A DNA stretch of 64,000 nt from Trifolium pratense (GCF_020283565.1 NC_060065.1:29190409-29254408); one strand, 5' to 3'; positions 1 to 12,655 are shown, counted from the first letter of the stretch. The notes: generated by a model not told the origin, from the sequence alone. Numbers and translations are program-made.

Positions 1-918
1 TGAATATATTCATGAGTTTTGAGTGCATGCATCATGAATATTTAGGGATATTGGCTTGTCCAATAAAGAAGGATATCGAACTATATTTGTTTGATAAAGA
101 CGGATATCGGAGGTGAAATACTCTGATAAAGACGATGGTACCACATGCATTAGAGGTGTCTAGAGGACATAACATGAATGTGAAGCATTAGATTGCATTA
201 GGGATTATGTGTGCATTTTATAATAAATGATGTTTGACACATACTTGGTAAATGTTGATTGTTAATCCGTATGTGAGGAGCAGAGTCCGTCATGACTATA
301 AAATGAACAACGCAGGGTCCGTCATGACCATAATCTGAACAATGTATTTGTTGATGTTTTGGTATTGTCCGAGACGACGTGAAACTATATGTTTGGTGTA
401 TTTTGTGGATGTTTGATTAGGTGATAAATGAAGTATATGCATGATATATGAATATGCATGAATGATGGTGATGTATATGTATAATGTATGATTATGCATG
501 TTTTTATGAAGAAGTGTTTAAGTACCATTTACTTACACTTGTATATTTTGAGTATGTTATCTAACTCTCTTTTATGTGTTATGTGCTGGACCGTTGGGGG
601 TCCAGATTTACAGGTTTTGTGGTATTCGATGTCGAGTCGTCGGTGAAGCTCTGCTCTGATTGTGACACGGGAAAAGGGGTTTTATATGTATATAGAATCT
701 CCTTATCTAGGTTGTTTTGTATAGCTAATAAATACATTAGTTGATTTAACATTTGTATAAACAAGTATTTTTACTAATTAACAACATTAGTATTATTTTG
801 GTAGAGGAGTGTAATACTCGAACCGACATTCAATAAATTAAATGTGATTTTCCGTTGCGTATTTTGAAAAAGATTTTACTAAGGAAGAAATATATAAATA
901 ATGGGTTTGGGTGTTACA
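1..918 (+). repeat. 5' LTR (3' part) of a Ty3/gypsy retrotransposon
   Basis: This stretch matches 5551-6456 almost base for base. I see two substitutions (near 256 and 585) and a 12-base segment near 690 that is missing from the other copy. It ends in the LTR terminus GGGTGTTACA at 918, followed by the primer binding site. The start of this LTR lies outside the window. No gene is present; the short ORFs here are repeated in the other LTR. Confidence 0.9.
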
Positions 919-3900
919 ATTGGTATCAGAGCCCCGTTGTCTTCGGACTGTGTGGGTTATGTGTCGATCAGAGCAGGTCTGTGCAGTCAGACCAAGTGAG
1001 TGTTGTGTGTCAGTCGTGTTTGTCTAACAATATTGTTGTGTTTGTTTTGTGAAATCATTCATGTTGTTTATTTAGGAACTATGAGTGATGTGAATTGGAT
1101 TAATTATTCGTTCTTTTTGTGAGTAATGGTGTGAGTGCTATACTCCTATGTTTATAATAGTTGTATATGCGTAGAGTTTAACCTTTTTGTAGTTTAAACT
1201 TGATGGATTGATGCTTATTTGCTAATTGTTGATGATCCGGCATGATGTAAAACTGCATGTGACGATCCGGCATGATATAAAACTGCATGTGGTAATGATT
1301 TGAAATAATTTTAAAAACTAATATTATTTCTTGAAGATTTTGATGAAAATATAGAGTTATTTTCTTTTGGGTGAGTGAAAATTAATTTTCAAAATGGTGA
1401 GAAGAGTAGGATATTAATGTGTCCTGGTATGTGTTTGTTATATGTTTGTTTATAACATGTGCTAGATGATTACTAGGCATTTGAATTGCTATGCGTTTTA
1501 TGAGTAAAAACATGAAGCTCTCATAATCCTATGTTGTAATTGTGATGCATGATTCTAATTTGTACTTTCAAGTTTATAATGATGTTATATGCTTGATGTT
1601 TTGGATTTTGTGGATTAGTGAGTCGAGAAAACGAGAGTTTAGTGAGCGTAAGTTCAAAACCGTAGCAGAGCACCCAGATTTTTGGATGTGCTCGCTAGGC
1701 GAAGAATGAACCTCGCTGAGTCTCGCTAAGTCTTGCTAAATCATGTGAATGTTTTTGACTTGTCTCGCCGGGAGCTCGCTAGCTTTTGCTAAGCGAGGGA
1801 GCCAGACAAGAAATTTATTTTGTTGACGTCTTGTTCTGAGTTGATTTAATGTGAGTATGAATTATTGCTATGCAATGTTCATTTTTCTTATGTTGTTTTG
1901 ATTTCCTAACTTTGAGAAGTGAGGGAAGTATAGGTTACTTGGATGCTTGCATGATTTTGTGTAAGTGTTTAGGTATCGTGGGTTAGGTTTTGTCCCTTGT
2001 ATGCGACATGCGTGTAAACGATGTCGATACTAGTTTCTTCTTAGGAAGAATATGTTTAGAGACGATAGAACCGTTAGGTGTGAGCACCGGAAGTTCTAGT
2101 GGAAGAGTACGAGTGAGTTTGAGATAAGTGGGGGAGAAGGTTATATCCCTCCGAGATGTTTCGATCGTGAGGAGATGAGTAGAGATGTTCTTGAAGCGGA
2201 ATATTCAGGAATTGGCGACGTTGTTCGAAGTGGAATGAATGGGCGCAACAAGTTGTGAGAAACTATTAGAAGAGGAGTTGTCGGACCAAGTGTTTCGCCG
2301 TGAGGCGTTAGTGAGATTGGTTAAGTGAGATGAAGAGTATTCAGAACGGTTGGAGATCGTGTGTTGCACTAAAAGTATGGAGGCGTGTTTTGTGGACCAA
2401 AGTTGAAGTACATGTTTGATCGAAAGGAGTCGAATATGAGGAAGAGGGAGTGATTAAGATTCTTGAGGAGGTGATGATTTCGAAGTAAGTTGTCATCCAA
2501 GTGGATCGGATGTTGTACCGGATTCTTGAGTAAGAAGCTTTATGTGAGTCGTGCATATGGTAGTAGGATGAATTAGTTGAACAATTTGGAGTTCTAAGTC
2601 TAGTGTGTGAAGTGACTTTCGGAAGAGATTTGAGAAGCTTAGAGAAAGAGATGTGAAGATTAGTGAACCGTTGGTGTTAATTAATCGATGAAGGGAAGTA
2701 GGTTTTAAAGTAAATAAGAATGGAGTTGAGAAATATCATAATAGGATTGGTATGTTTGTTGAATCGTTGGAAGTGAGGATTGTATGAGTAGTCGAGCTTA
2801 TTCGAAGATGGAAGTAGGATAACAATTCGAAAGATTTTGTGAGAGGCTTGCCAAAGAAAGGGTAATTGGATTTGGATAATGACAGGGCAATTTGTGTCGA
2901 AGTTGAATGAGATCCTAGAGGTGGAGATGAAGCTAAAAGAGAGGTATCATTTTTGAATGATGAAGAATAAGAAAGTTAGCCGTTGGAGAACGTGTTGAGA
3001 ATGAGTAGTAGGAGGTCATGTTGGAAGTGACTTGTGTTAGGTGAGAGTTTGCGAAAAGGATTACCGCACATATGAGTAGATGTTGTGTTTGAGCACATAT
3101 AGTAAGGAGTTGAAGGTGATGCCTAAGGTAAGTGTCAGAGAGCATTTGGTAGTGCCCACAAGATAAGAGTGAGTAAGTATTTGCTAAGGAATTTGGATTT
3201 GTGGAATGGAAGAGTCGGTAGAGACTAGTTTTGTTAGATGCATCGTGGATGTTGATGTAGTATGGTCGTAATCGGTGACAATGAAGTAAAGGATTTTAAA
3301 TTGTTTCATCATGGATGATGAAACGGTAGTGACTTGGTGCATAACTTAAAATGTATTTGGACGAGAATTTTGGAAATTCTCTAGAGATGTCATATTGGGA
3401 TTAGACAAGGAGTCATGAGTAAGAATACTAAGACAAAGGTTGATTAGAATTTAATGGATGGGATTAGATCGTATGACGAGTATTTGGAGCTTTGTGGATT
3501 TAATTCGATGAGTGAATAAACGGAGAAGAGTGTGCTTGTTGCAATACAAGATGATGAGGAACATCGATAGATGGATTATGGGCAAATTGAAGATGTCGTT
3601 TGGAATCAACGAGATAGAGGTTATGATTGTTTGGAGAACCAATTTTAGGCGGTAGCCTAATTTTGAAGTAGCGAATTGCTAAGGGATTAAGGAGAAGTGG
3701 TATTGGAAAATGTTTGCGTTAAGGAATGCAAATATTGGTTGAGAGATTACTTGGGAACAGAGTAGTCGTATTGGATTCGACTCAATGTGAGAAAAGGAAT
3801 TTGACGGTTAGAGACGGTAGTTTTTAGCATGTGTCAATGAAGTTTGAGAATGTTGGTCATCAAGTGATTGTTGGAATTGAAATATTGAGTGATAAGTTGG

Positions 3901-4356
3901 AATAAGATTCGAATATGAATAAGTGATGTAGCACAGTTAAGTGATTCATGAGGGAATCAAAGATTTATGAGAATTATAGAGTTGTGGAAGTATTCCACGG
4001 AAGTATCTTTCGGAGAGTTCGATTGTTTGTACCTGTTTTAGGGTAACGTTGTGAGGCCGTAGAATGTGAATCTATGGATGTTTCGTGCGGAGTGGACGTT
4101 TTAGCGGTTTGATAAGACTGTTTTGTGCCGATATCATGATTGTTGAATATTTATCGACAAATTGAGGAACTGGCCGTCCTTGATCTCTTGTTGATAAATG
4201 GACAAAAATTGTGTTGGATGGGATAAACTAATTTTGTCAAACTTAGTAATGTGTAGCGTTTTGAACGTTTCGTTGGAGGGTCAGATACAGGAGTTATCCG
4301 GAGTTGTTTTAGTTGCGTAATTTTCGAGGGCGAAAATCTTTTAAGTGAGGGAGAGT
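919..4356 (+). mobile_element. Non-coding interior of the gypsy element
   Basis: The interior opens with a primer binding site TGGTATCAGAGCC (921-933), complementary to the 3' end of initiator tRNA-Met. It closes with a purine-rich tract AGTGAGGGAGAG (4344-4355) just before the 3' LTR. The end of the interior, with TTTTCGAGGGCGAAAATC at 4321-4338, resembles the tail of Tekay/Del chromovirus integrases. No frame is open for more than about 75 codons, so gag and pol are absent or decayed. With nearly identical LTRs this fits a non-autonomous, LARD-like element moved in trans. The lineage call is tentative. Confidence 0.75.
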
Positions 4357-6456
4357 TGTAACGACCCAATTTTCATGTTATTATTTTTATGTGTTAAAAT
4401 ATTTTATTTAACGTGGCATTTTAATTAAGTTAATAACTAGAGTTATTTATCGAGTACTTTAGTTATTAAGCGAGTAGTGAGAGTTAACGTGTAATTGGGC
4501 CAAGCCAATCGGACTTGAGGCCCAATGGGCCTTGAGTGTGTGTGAGGGGGCGCCCATTAAGGGCAAGGAAGAGAGAGAGAAATTCATTTCTCATGTCTTT
4601 TGTGTTCTTGAGAGAGGAAGAGGAGAGCTTGGGAGCTAGAGCAAGGGGAGAGCTAGGGATTCGAGATCTTCGTCGTGTTTTCTTCGAATCCAGGTAAGAG
4701 AGTAGATTTCATATTCGTGGGTGACTCGAGGAAGGGGAGAATGTCGATTTCTCCTCACCCGAACTTCCTCCACCCCATTTTCGTTTTAGTTTGGAATGGA
4801 TTTTCTTGATGGAAATCGTTCCTAAGGTTCTTAATATGTTTAACATGCTTTTAACATGATTAATGAACGGAAATAATGGTTAAAACGAGTTTTCTAATGG
4901 ATTAAACTCAAGAACTTTGTGTTCTTGAGAGTTTTGAGTAAAAGTGTTAAATCTCTACTTTTTCGTAGTAAAAATGGTAGATCGGTGAAATGAACCGTCC
5001 TTTTGTGTTTAGATATGTTTGTAGCACTTGAATACAAACTCTTTTGGGATTTATAACATGAAAAATGGGATTTTTGGGCGTTTTTGTGTAGAAAACGCAT
5101 GTTTTTCCGCCTCAGGCACAATAATTTCCGCCTGAAACGGAAAAACAGTGAGCAGCCAACCTTTCAGATGTTTCTGCGCCTCAAACGTAAATTTTTGCGC
5201 CTCAGGCGAAACTTTCGCCTCAAACGTAAATTTTTGCGCCTCAGGCGAAAATGCTGCAGATTTCATCAATTTTTCATCTGATATCTTCCTTTGCATGTAT
5301 TTTCAATCAGTGTCTTATTCTTACATGATTGTTGATGCTTGTTGATGCTTGTTGATGCTTATAACGATTGTTAATCATGTATGAAGTATAAATGAAGTAT
5401 ATTAAGGTGTTAATCAACTTAATAAAGAAGGATATTAGAATTATGTTATTCTAATAAAGACGGATATTAAGGTATTGATTATCTTAATAAAGACGGACGT
5501 TGGATAGTGTTCCACGTTATTGTTGACGGGCTATATGCCAAAATTGTTGATGAATATATTCATGAGTTTTGAGTGCATGCATCATGAATATTTAGGGATA
5601 TTGGCTTGTCCAATAAAGAAGGATATCGAACTATATTTGTTTGATAAAGACGGATATCGGAGGTGAAATACTCTGATAAAGACGATGGTACCACATGCAT
5701 TAGAGGTGTCTAGAGGACATAACATGAATGTGAAGCATTAGATTGCATTAGGGATTATGTGTGCATTTTATAATAAATGATGTTTGACACATACTTGGTA
5801 AATGTTGATTGTTAATCCGTATGTGAAGAGCAGAGTCCGTCATGACTATAAAATGAACAACGCAGGGTCCGTCATGACCATAATCTGAACAATGTATTTG
5901 TTGATGTTTTGGTATTGTCCGAGACGACGTGAAACTATATGTTTGGTGTATTTTGTGGATGTTTGATTAGGTGATAAATGAAGTATATGCATGATATATG
6001 AATATGCATGAATGATGGTGATGTATATGTATAATGTATGATTATGCATGTTTTTATGAAGAAGTGTTTAAGTACCATTTACTTACACTTGTATATTTTG
6101 AGTATGTTATCTAACTCTCTTTTATGTGTTATGTACTGGACCGTTGGGGGTCCAGATTTACAGGTTTTGTGGTATTCGATGTCGAGTCGTCGGTGAAGCT
6201 CTGCTCTGATTGTGACACGGGAAAAGGGGTTTTATATGTATATAGAAGGTTGTTTTGTATAGCTAATAAATACATTAGTTGATTTAACATTTGTATAAAC
6301 AAGTATTTTTACTAATTAACAACATTAGTATTATTTTGGTAGAGGAGTGTAATACTCGAACCGACATTCAATAAATTAAATGTGATTTTCCGTTGCGTAT
6401 TTTGAAAAAGATTTTACTAAGGAAGAAATATATAAATAATGGGTTTGGGTGTTACA
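4357..6456 (+). repeat. 3' LTR of the gypsy retrotransposon (2,100 bp)
   Basis: It begins TGTAACGACCC after the polypurine tract and ends GGGTGTTACA, giving the canonical TGT...ACA ends. Positions 5551-6456 match 1-918. Inside are repeated CpG-rich motifs around CGCCTCAGGCG (about 5105-5255) and direct repeats of 'aataaagacggatat' type. The first bases after it are CATTG; the matching target-site copy would lie upstream of the window and cannot be checked. Confidence 0.9.
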
Positions 6457-7137
6457 CATTGTAATCTCATCGCTGCCTTGTGTAGGGCGAATAATGTTCC
6501 AATGAATGTGCAAGAAGGCGATCTTCATCCTGTTCGTCCTTTGTCATTATCGTATTTCATCAAAAAGTTTGAGAGAGGTCCTATTGTGCCCCGTGGTGAG
6601 GGGAATGCTGCAAGAGAGGAAGCGTTGAGGGAAGAAGAAGAGATTAATCGGTTTGAAGAAGGTAATCATCCGGATCAACAAGGGGATCCGGCATTTGAGT
6701 CTCAAGAGATACCGGCACATACTCCTCCTCCTTATTCTCATGATGTTAACCAGCTGGCTTCGATGTTGCATCAGATGGAAATTTCACAATACTCCGGGTT
6801 GCCTAATCTTTACTTTGATACCGCCTCTTCCATGTACACCGAGGCGATGACTTACCGGTCTACTTTCCCTCCTCCTACTTTTGGGACTTTGTATCCCGTT
6901 GATACTGATTGGGAGGCGCATCAGGCGAGGGAGCTGACATCTTTTCAGGCCAGACAAGCGTACAATTCGGGTCTGAGAACTTCTGAGTTGGCCGAGATCG
7001 AGAGGCGACGCCGGGTTGAGCAGGATGAGGCTGCTGCTATGGAGAGGGAGATGCTGGATGTGGATGGGCTGAATCTGAACTTGAATAGCCCGTTCACAAA
7101 CTACTTCACTGGCCAACCGGATGACGCTGTTTGACAT
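6457..7137 (+). pseudogene. C-terminal part of a 'putative plant transposon protein' ORF (Athila/Tat-type element), cut by the gypsy insertion
   Basis: The frame is open from within the 3' LTR to a stop at 7135-7137. Its first six codons (from 6439) are LTR sequence, and the element-specific part starts after 6456. The protein begins with HCNLIAALCRANNVP, typical of the plant transposon-protein domain found in Athila-like retroelements and related proteins. It continues with a Glu-rich segment, Pro/Tyr-rich text and an acidic tail. The N-terminal part is missing because the gypsy element inserted here, so this is a broken ORF. The family call rests on remembered motif style, not on a search. 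Confidence 0.6.
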
Positions 7138-8505
7138 TGTTGGTGATGATTTGCTGCTGCTGCTGCTGCTACTACTCTACTACTCTATCTTTACTTAATT
7201 GTCTTTTATTTGCTTGGGTTTGTAATAATATTTGATGTTGCTTGAATATTGGCTGGATGTTTTATTTGTGTACTCTGAATTTGAATCTTCTCTTGTTTGA
7301 TTGTGGAATGGTTTTTACTTTTAGAGTTTGTTTCAATACTTTGGCATGTTCCTTCTAGTTACTTGAGTATCAATTACTTGATTTTCTCCGTGTGTGATAT
7401 GTGAAACTTGCAGTGCAATAGCTTGTTGCACTCATGTGATCAAGAGGCAAAGGAAGGGAACGCACACTTTTTGACCGGTTCTTTGATTCGACCCAACCGA
7501 GAGGTATTGAGCCAAACACTCCTTTTTCTTCTATGTGTGATATCCGCTCATGTATTGTCTCTCGATTTTGCTTGTCGTCTTTTTATTTGATTGGTACTTT
7601 TGTAGCACACACGAGGCATGTTCCTTGGTACCTTTGAGCCTTTCTATCCACCCTTACTTATAATTATCCTTTGCTTAACCAATTTGAGCTGAAAAAGAAT
7701 ATGTTATTTTTGCAAAACCTTAAGAAATTTTTGATGAAAAAAAGGAATGACTTTCTTGGAGGTTAGGCACCTAATTAGTGGTTGATGCGCATTGCTCACC
7801 ACTAAGTTTGGGGTTGCTCTTTGGAATTAGCAACAAATAAAGTTTGGGGTGAGGGTACTAGAGAACTTATAAAAGTTTTGAAGAGAAAAGAAAGAAAATG
7901 AAAAAAAAAAAGAGATGAATGAATGTGAAAAATCAAAAAAAAATATAGAAAAGAAGTGATAGCCTTGAATTCAAAAGAATTGCAAAACTTTGTTTGATGA
8001 TGTGAAAAAGTTCTCTAGTCCACTATATTTCAAAAGGGGTTTGGTTTATGAATATGTTCTTTGACTTATAGGGGGATCTAACTCCAAGTTTTTCTACTAC
8101 TTATCCCAAAATATCACCATCCACCCTAGCCAAGCCACGTTATAACCCTAAAAGACCTCTAATGTGTGTGCACAAAGTGAACCGAATGAATTCTTAGACT
8201 ACTTGCAAAATTATTGTTGACTTGCATTGATGTGTTGATTTGAGTGAATTACCCAAACTGAAGAGTGCATGTGAGTAGTGTGATGAAATCATAGAGCCGT
8301 GGTCGAAAAGTGTGAACTACTTGAAAATGTCTTGCGGGAACGATTGTGCAATTGAGCATTGTTTGCAGGTGGATCATTGATCATCAGGTGATTCTCACGT
8401 ATGTATGATTCGAGTGAATTTAAGGAAAATGCCAAGGTCTTGACACAAAAGCTTGAGGTAAAAGTTGTTTCCTTGAGGACAAGGAAAGGTTTAAGTTTGG
8501 GGTTG
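7138..8505 (+). mobile_element. 3' untranslated interior of the Athila/Tat-like element
   Basis: This non-coding stretch lies between the broken ORF and the LTR. It holds a GCT/ACT microsatellite (about 7150-7185), an A-rich tract (7860-7950) and several copies of an AAGTTTGGGG polypurine-like motif (about 7805, 7850 and 8494). The last copy, with the purine-rich AAGGAAAGG before it, directly precedes the LTR and is the likely priming tract. No gene is seen. Confidence 0.6.
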
Positions 8506-9736
8506 TGATGACGAATCGTCACACTCTCTAATCCATGCCTATTTTAGCAACATTAGATGCATTTTAGTAGGTTTTTAGCAATAAATATAAGAGAAATCTA
8601 ATCATAAGCTTGATTACTTGTTTTGCAAGAAAACAGGAAAAATTGCAGGAAATGGAGGATTTTCACTACGCTGGGGGCGTAGCCCATCACGCGCCGCGTG
8701 ATGGAGCTCACAGGGAGCCAAGATTTTCACTCTGACCACGCACGGCGTGATGCCTGACCACGCGCGGCGTGATGCCTTGTTCAAGAAGAAGATTGCTCTC
8801 TGACTTGATTACGCGCCGCGTGATACCGTTATCACGCGCGGCGTAGTTGATGGATCTGCAACCACGCGCGGCGTGGTTGATCTGGCGCGCGGCGTGGTTG
8901 CATTCTGTATATATAGTTTCTGCATAATTCTGTTTTGGTTGGAAAATTCTGCAACTTTGATCTACATTCTGGGTTTGGAAACTTCAAGATTGGGATTCAA
9001 GACTCCAGAGGATAGCTCCAAGCACATCGATAGCATGGATTCACAAGCCATGACATTGAAGCTCGGAAGCGAACGAAGGAAGATGAGGAGCTAAGCTTCT
9101 TTGGAGGTAGGATCTAGGATAGCTTAGGATGTAGATGAATCTCATGTAATCTGCTTAATTGTAAGAATCTACTCTTTTCATAGTGTTTACTTAATGCAAT
9201 TCGTCTCTTAATGCTTTATGATCCTTCATTAGTGTTGTAATGATTTTGAGTTAAGTCACGTGCGAGAGTATTGATTTAATTTCTGAACTGAATTGCATTG
9301 AGCACTCGAGTGTCTCCGGTCGAGAGATTGAGGCATAGAGTGTAGCGAACGATTGACGCGCGTTAATATCATTCGTTGTAGGTAGCTTCCGCCCGAGAGA
9401 TCGGGGGAGTATCGACAACGAATAGAGTGGATTTTGACAAGAGATTGCGATTCACTAATTTGTCGATCTAGTTGTGAACACTTGAGTAGATTCCTATGGT
9501 ATAGTAGATTGCATGTGGTTTAGCTATAGACTAGGCGATTCCGATGATTCTACCTCGCCTTTCCATTATATCAAAGCACGTTTTCTAACAATTCATTACT
9601 CAACACACCCCCAATTTATGTGTTTTTCTTGCATAATGTCTATGAGCACTGTTCGACTAGTTTAATCACACAATCCCTGTGGATCGATATTTTTATTACT
9701 ACGTGGTAATTCGTTCACTTGCGAAATAATCCATCA
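8506..9736 (+). repeat. LTR of the Athila/Tat-like element (about 1,231 bp)
   Basis: It starts TGATGACGAATCG right after the AAGTTTGGGG tract and ends AATAATCCATCA, so the ends form a short inverted pair TGATG/CATCA. The last 60 bases, with GTGGATCGATATTTTTATTACTAC and a 'cacttgcg' block, are a familiar LTR end in this lineage. A CpG-rich cluster of palindromes (8662-8900) lies just upstream of a TATA-like TATATATAG (8908-8916), which would be the LTR promoter. The second LTR is not in the window. Confidence 0.7.
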
Positions 9737-9998
9737 GTTTCTATAATCTAAAAAGGTACATATTGTAGATATATGTTATAATATAGTAATTTGTATATCT
9801 ATGACTATTTCAAACATTTTCAACCAAGAAAGTGGTCCAACAGCAAATTATTTTAATGATAAGTTGATACTAACTATGTAAAATTCCAACAAAACTTCAA
9901 AAACAAAAAACAAACCTCAATTGATATATTGAACGGAATTGATATAAACATAACCACGTACAAGAGCATTTAATTGATATCATTCAAATTATAGATCA
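9737..9998 (+). other. Upstream region of SDR copy 1
   Basis: AT-rich spacer between the LTR and the first SDR gene. I found no confident TATA box; TA-rich stretches near 9770 and 9945 are candidates. The retroelement LTR ends only 262 bases before the ATG, so the original promoter may be truncated or replaced. Confidence 0.4.
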
Positions 9999-12655
9999 AT
10001 GGCAGAAGCAACAAAAATGTATACTACAATTTTCACTATATATAATGACTCATAATTTCAGTATTTAACTTTCTCAATCTTGTTTCTATTTTTTTTTTTT
10101 AACAAAATTGTTAATCTTGTTTGTAGGTATGCAGTTGTGACAGGAGCCAACAAAGGAATAGGATTTGCAGTATGCAAACAATTGGCTTCTAAAGGGATCA
10201 CGGTTGTGCTTACTGCAAGAGATCAAAACAGAGGTCTTGAAGCTGTTCAGAAATTGAAACAGCTTTCTCTGCCTGGCCTTGTGATTTTTCATCAACTTGA
10301 TGTCACAGATTTTGCTGGTATAAGATCATTTGCAGATTTCATTCAGAAACAATTTGGAAAACTAGATATCTTGGTAAGAAAGATCAATTTTATCTTCTGA
10401 GCTTTTGAGTATAAAATTGGTTTTTAAGCTTGAATTTATTGTTTAGTCCATTTTAATTGAAAATATCATAATATAAATTGTTTTACATTCAACTCATTTG
10501 TATAGCTAGAATAAAGTTTGCAGGATAAACTTATTCAAAACAAATTTTTGTCGGCTCTTAAATTTTAACTACACTCACACTTCATCCATGTATTTGAAAA
10601 TTGGATTCAATTTTGAGAATTAAAGCACTTACACTTTGACTTGTCACCGCCCCTTGTGTTGAATTTGATTTAGCCTTGAACGAAATCACTTTCAGGACAA
10701 TCCTTCTTGATGTGACCAATTTTGTAACAAAATGAAGCATTCGTACTTCAGTTTATCAAATCCCTTTGATTTGGACTTGACTAGATTTTGTTCCTTTGAA
10801 GTTTCCTCTACTCTCATATCTCTTCCTCTTGAGGCAATAAAGTCTTCACCATTAGATTCAATCTTCAAGTAGTTAAACTTGGTAAACTCATTGGTCCTAA
10901 TAGCAGATTGCACCTTTCTACACGATGATAGTGCATTTCTTACTTAAAGAAGTACATCCTTAATTAAATGAGTAGAGTTGTTGTTTTATACATAACCTAT
11001 GAACCAGTGACTTTGTTATATACAACGATTCTAGTTTGATCGGCGTCTCCTCTACTGTCTTCTCCCTTGAAAATTCCCTCAATACTTTATATTTGACGCA
11101 CACGATAATAACACTCTATTTTATCTATCATCTCAGCCTTCTTTGATTGTGTTAGAGTGACTATCGTCAAAGTCTAACGCTTCAAGGCATCTACACATTT
11201 TTGTTGAATTAAGATTGCTTGCACCATGGCTCCACTTTCATAAATTAAACACCCATCGGTACTACAATTGATCATAACGGAAAGTAATTGAGCTTGATCG
11301 CGTTTTCTTTTTGTCTCACTCTAGGTGTCTTAAACATAACCATTTATATTTGTCAAAAACATAACCTAATGTTTTTAGACAGAACAAAACCTGAATATAC
11401 AAGATATTATATGGTTCTTTCTTTGTATATGAGATATTTTCTAGTTCTTTATGAATGACTGCTAATATTCGAAACACACTCTGTTTAGGTAAACAACGCT
11501 GGAATTCCTGGTGCATATATGGACGGTGAGGCTATGGCTGCTGCTAATATTATGGTATTTGATTTCTTTCCTTTTTCTATATTTTGAGACAGTTTGAGAG
11601 GTATAAACGCCGAAAATACTAACTGAGGCATGCATATATGGACGGTGAGGCTATGGCTGCTGCTAGAAAATAATAACTAGACATGTGCATCATCACTTAA
11701 CTATTCTATAAATTACTAATGTATTCTAGAAATTGTGGTGCTTGCCGTTCTATTACCGTCGAAGAAATTGTGGTGCTTGTAAAGTGCTTGAGTCAAATTT
11801 ATTAACAATTTCAAGTCATTCATTAGATATTTTTTATTTTTTATTTTTGGTTGCAGGAAAATTATGGCAAGATTGATTGGAGTAAAATACTAACTGAGAC
11901 GTATGAACAAACAGAAGCAGGTATTAAAACAAATTACTATGGAGCCAAGGAATTAACCAAAGCACTTATTCCCCTTCTCCAACTTTCAACCTCACCAAAT
12001 ATTGTCAATGTTTCATCATCTAGTGGAAGATTGGAGGTATGTGACACTTAATATAACTTTTGCTACTTTCTTTGGAAGCTTATTTGAAAACTTAACTATA
12101 ATGAAAAATATGTAAATAAAACAGTACATTAAATTAAGCCACTAGCTTTGATCTAGTGGTGAGAGAGGTTTAGATAATATGCTAAAGATTCTGGGTTCGA
12201 TCATCGGCTCCATTGATATATGTTACAAAGGGAGTATATATGTACGTTACAATTCTCATTGATATATTTGTTTGCAGAAAATTCCAAATGGCTGGCCTAA
12301 GGAAGTATTGAGTGATGTTAAAAATCTTACTGAGGAAAAGATTGATGAAGTTTTGAATCAATTTCTAAAGGATTTTAAAGAGGGTTCACTAGAAAACAGA
12401 GGTTGGGCTATTAATTTGTCTGCATACATTATTTCAAAAATTGCTCTAAATGCCTATACAAGGGTTGTGGCTAAAAAGTATCCATTAATATGCATCAATG
12501 CTGTTTGTCCTGGTTATGTGAAAACAGATATAAACTGCAATACAGGTTATTTAACACCTGATGAAGGTGCTGAATCGATTGCGAGGTTGGCGTTGTTACC
12601 TATTGGTAGTCCTTCTGGTCTCTTTTTCATAAGAAAGGAAGAGACGATGTTTTGA
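9999..12655 (+). CDS. SDR copy 1: neomenthol dehydrogenase / salutaridine reductase-like, intact
   Basis: Five exons: 9999-10018, 10127-10373, 11489-11554, 11857-12036 and 12278-12655, all with GT-AG introns, giving 296 aa. The cofactor motif TGANKGIG is at residues 12-19, and TARD near residue 38 fits NADPH use. NNAG is at 91-94, the catalytic serine lies in NVSSSSG (162-168), and YIISK supplies Tyr221 and Lys225. The roughly 50-residue insertion between Ser and Tyr is typical of the monomeric menthone/isopiperitenone/salutaridine reductase group. These enzymes reduce carbonyls of terpenoids, alkaloids or other small molecules in the cytosol; the substrate cannot be read here. The ATG opens MAEATK, shared with the other copies. 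Residue 7 is Met where the paralogs have Arg. Confidence 0.88.
11629..11668 (+). repeat. Partial duplicate of exon 3 inside intron 3 of SDR copy 1
   Basis: The block TGCATATATGGACGGTGAGG and the 14 bases that follow repeat exon 3 (about 11511-11545) 118 bases downstream. It lacks the start of exon 3 and leads into AGAAAATAATAACTAG instead of a donor, so it is a local tandem duplication rather than an alternative exon. Confidence 0.8.
12135..12245 (+). repeat. tRNA-derived SINE remnant in intron 4 of SDR copy 1
   Basis: GATCTAGTGGTGAGAG resembles a pol III A box, and GGGTTCGATCATC about 45 bases later resembles a B box (GGTTCRANNC). The order and spacing are those of plant SINEs. No clear poly-A tail or target-site duplication was found. 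Confidence 0.5.

Noticed and set aside
5084..5345. Overlapping open frames rich in Arg/Leu/Phe in the 3' LTR
   Set aside because: They come from the repeated CGCCTCAGGCG motif read in several frames; no start context or domain is evident.
8662..8900. Possible coding exon in the CpG-rich block
   Set aside because: The high GC comes from the iterated CGCGGCGTG palindromes; the short frame through it has no domain and leads into the LTR TATA box.
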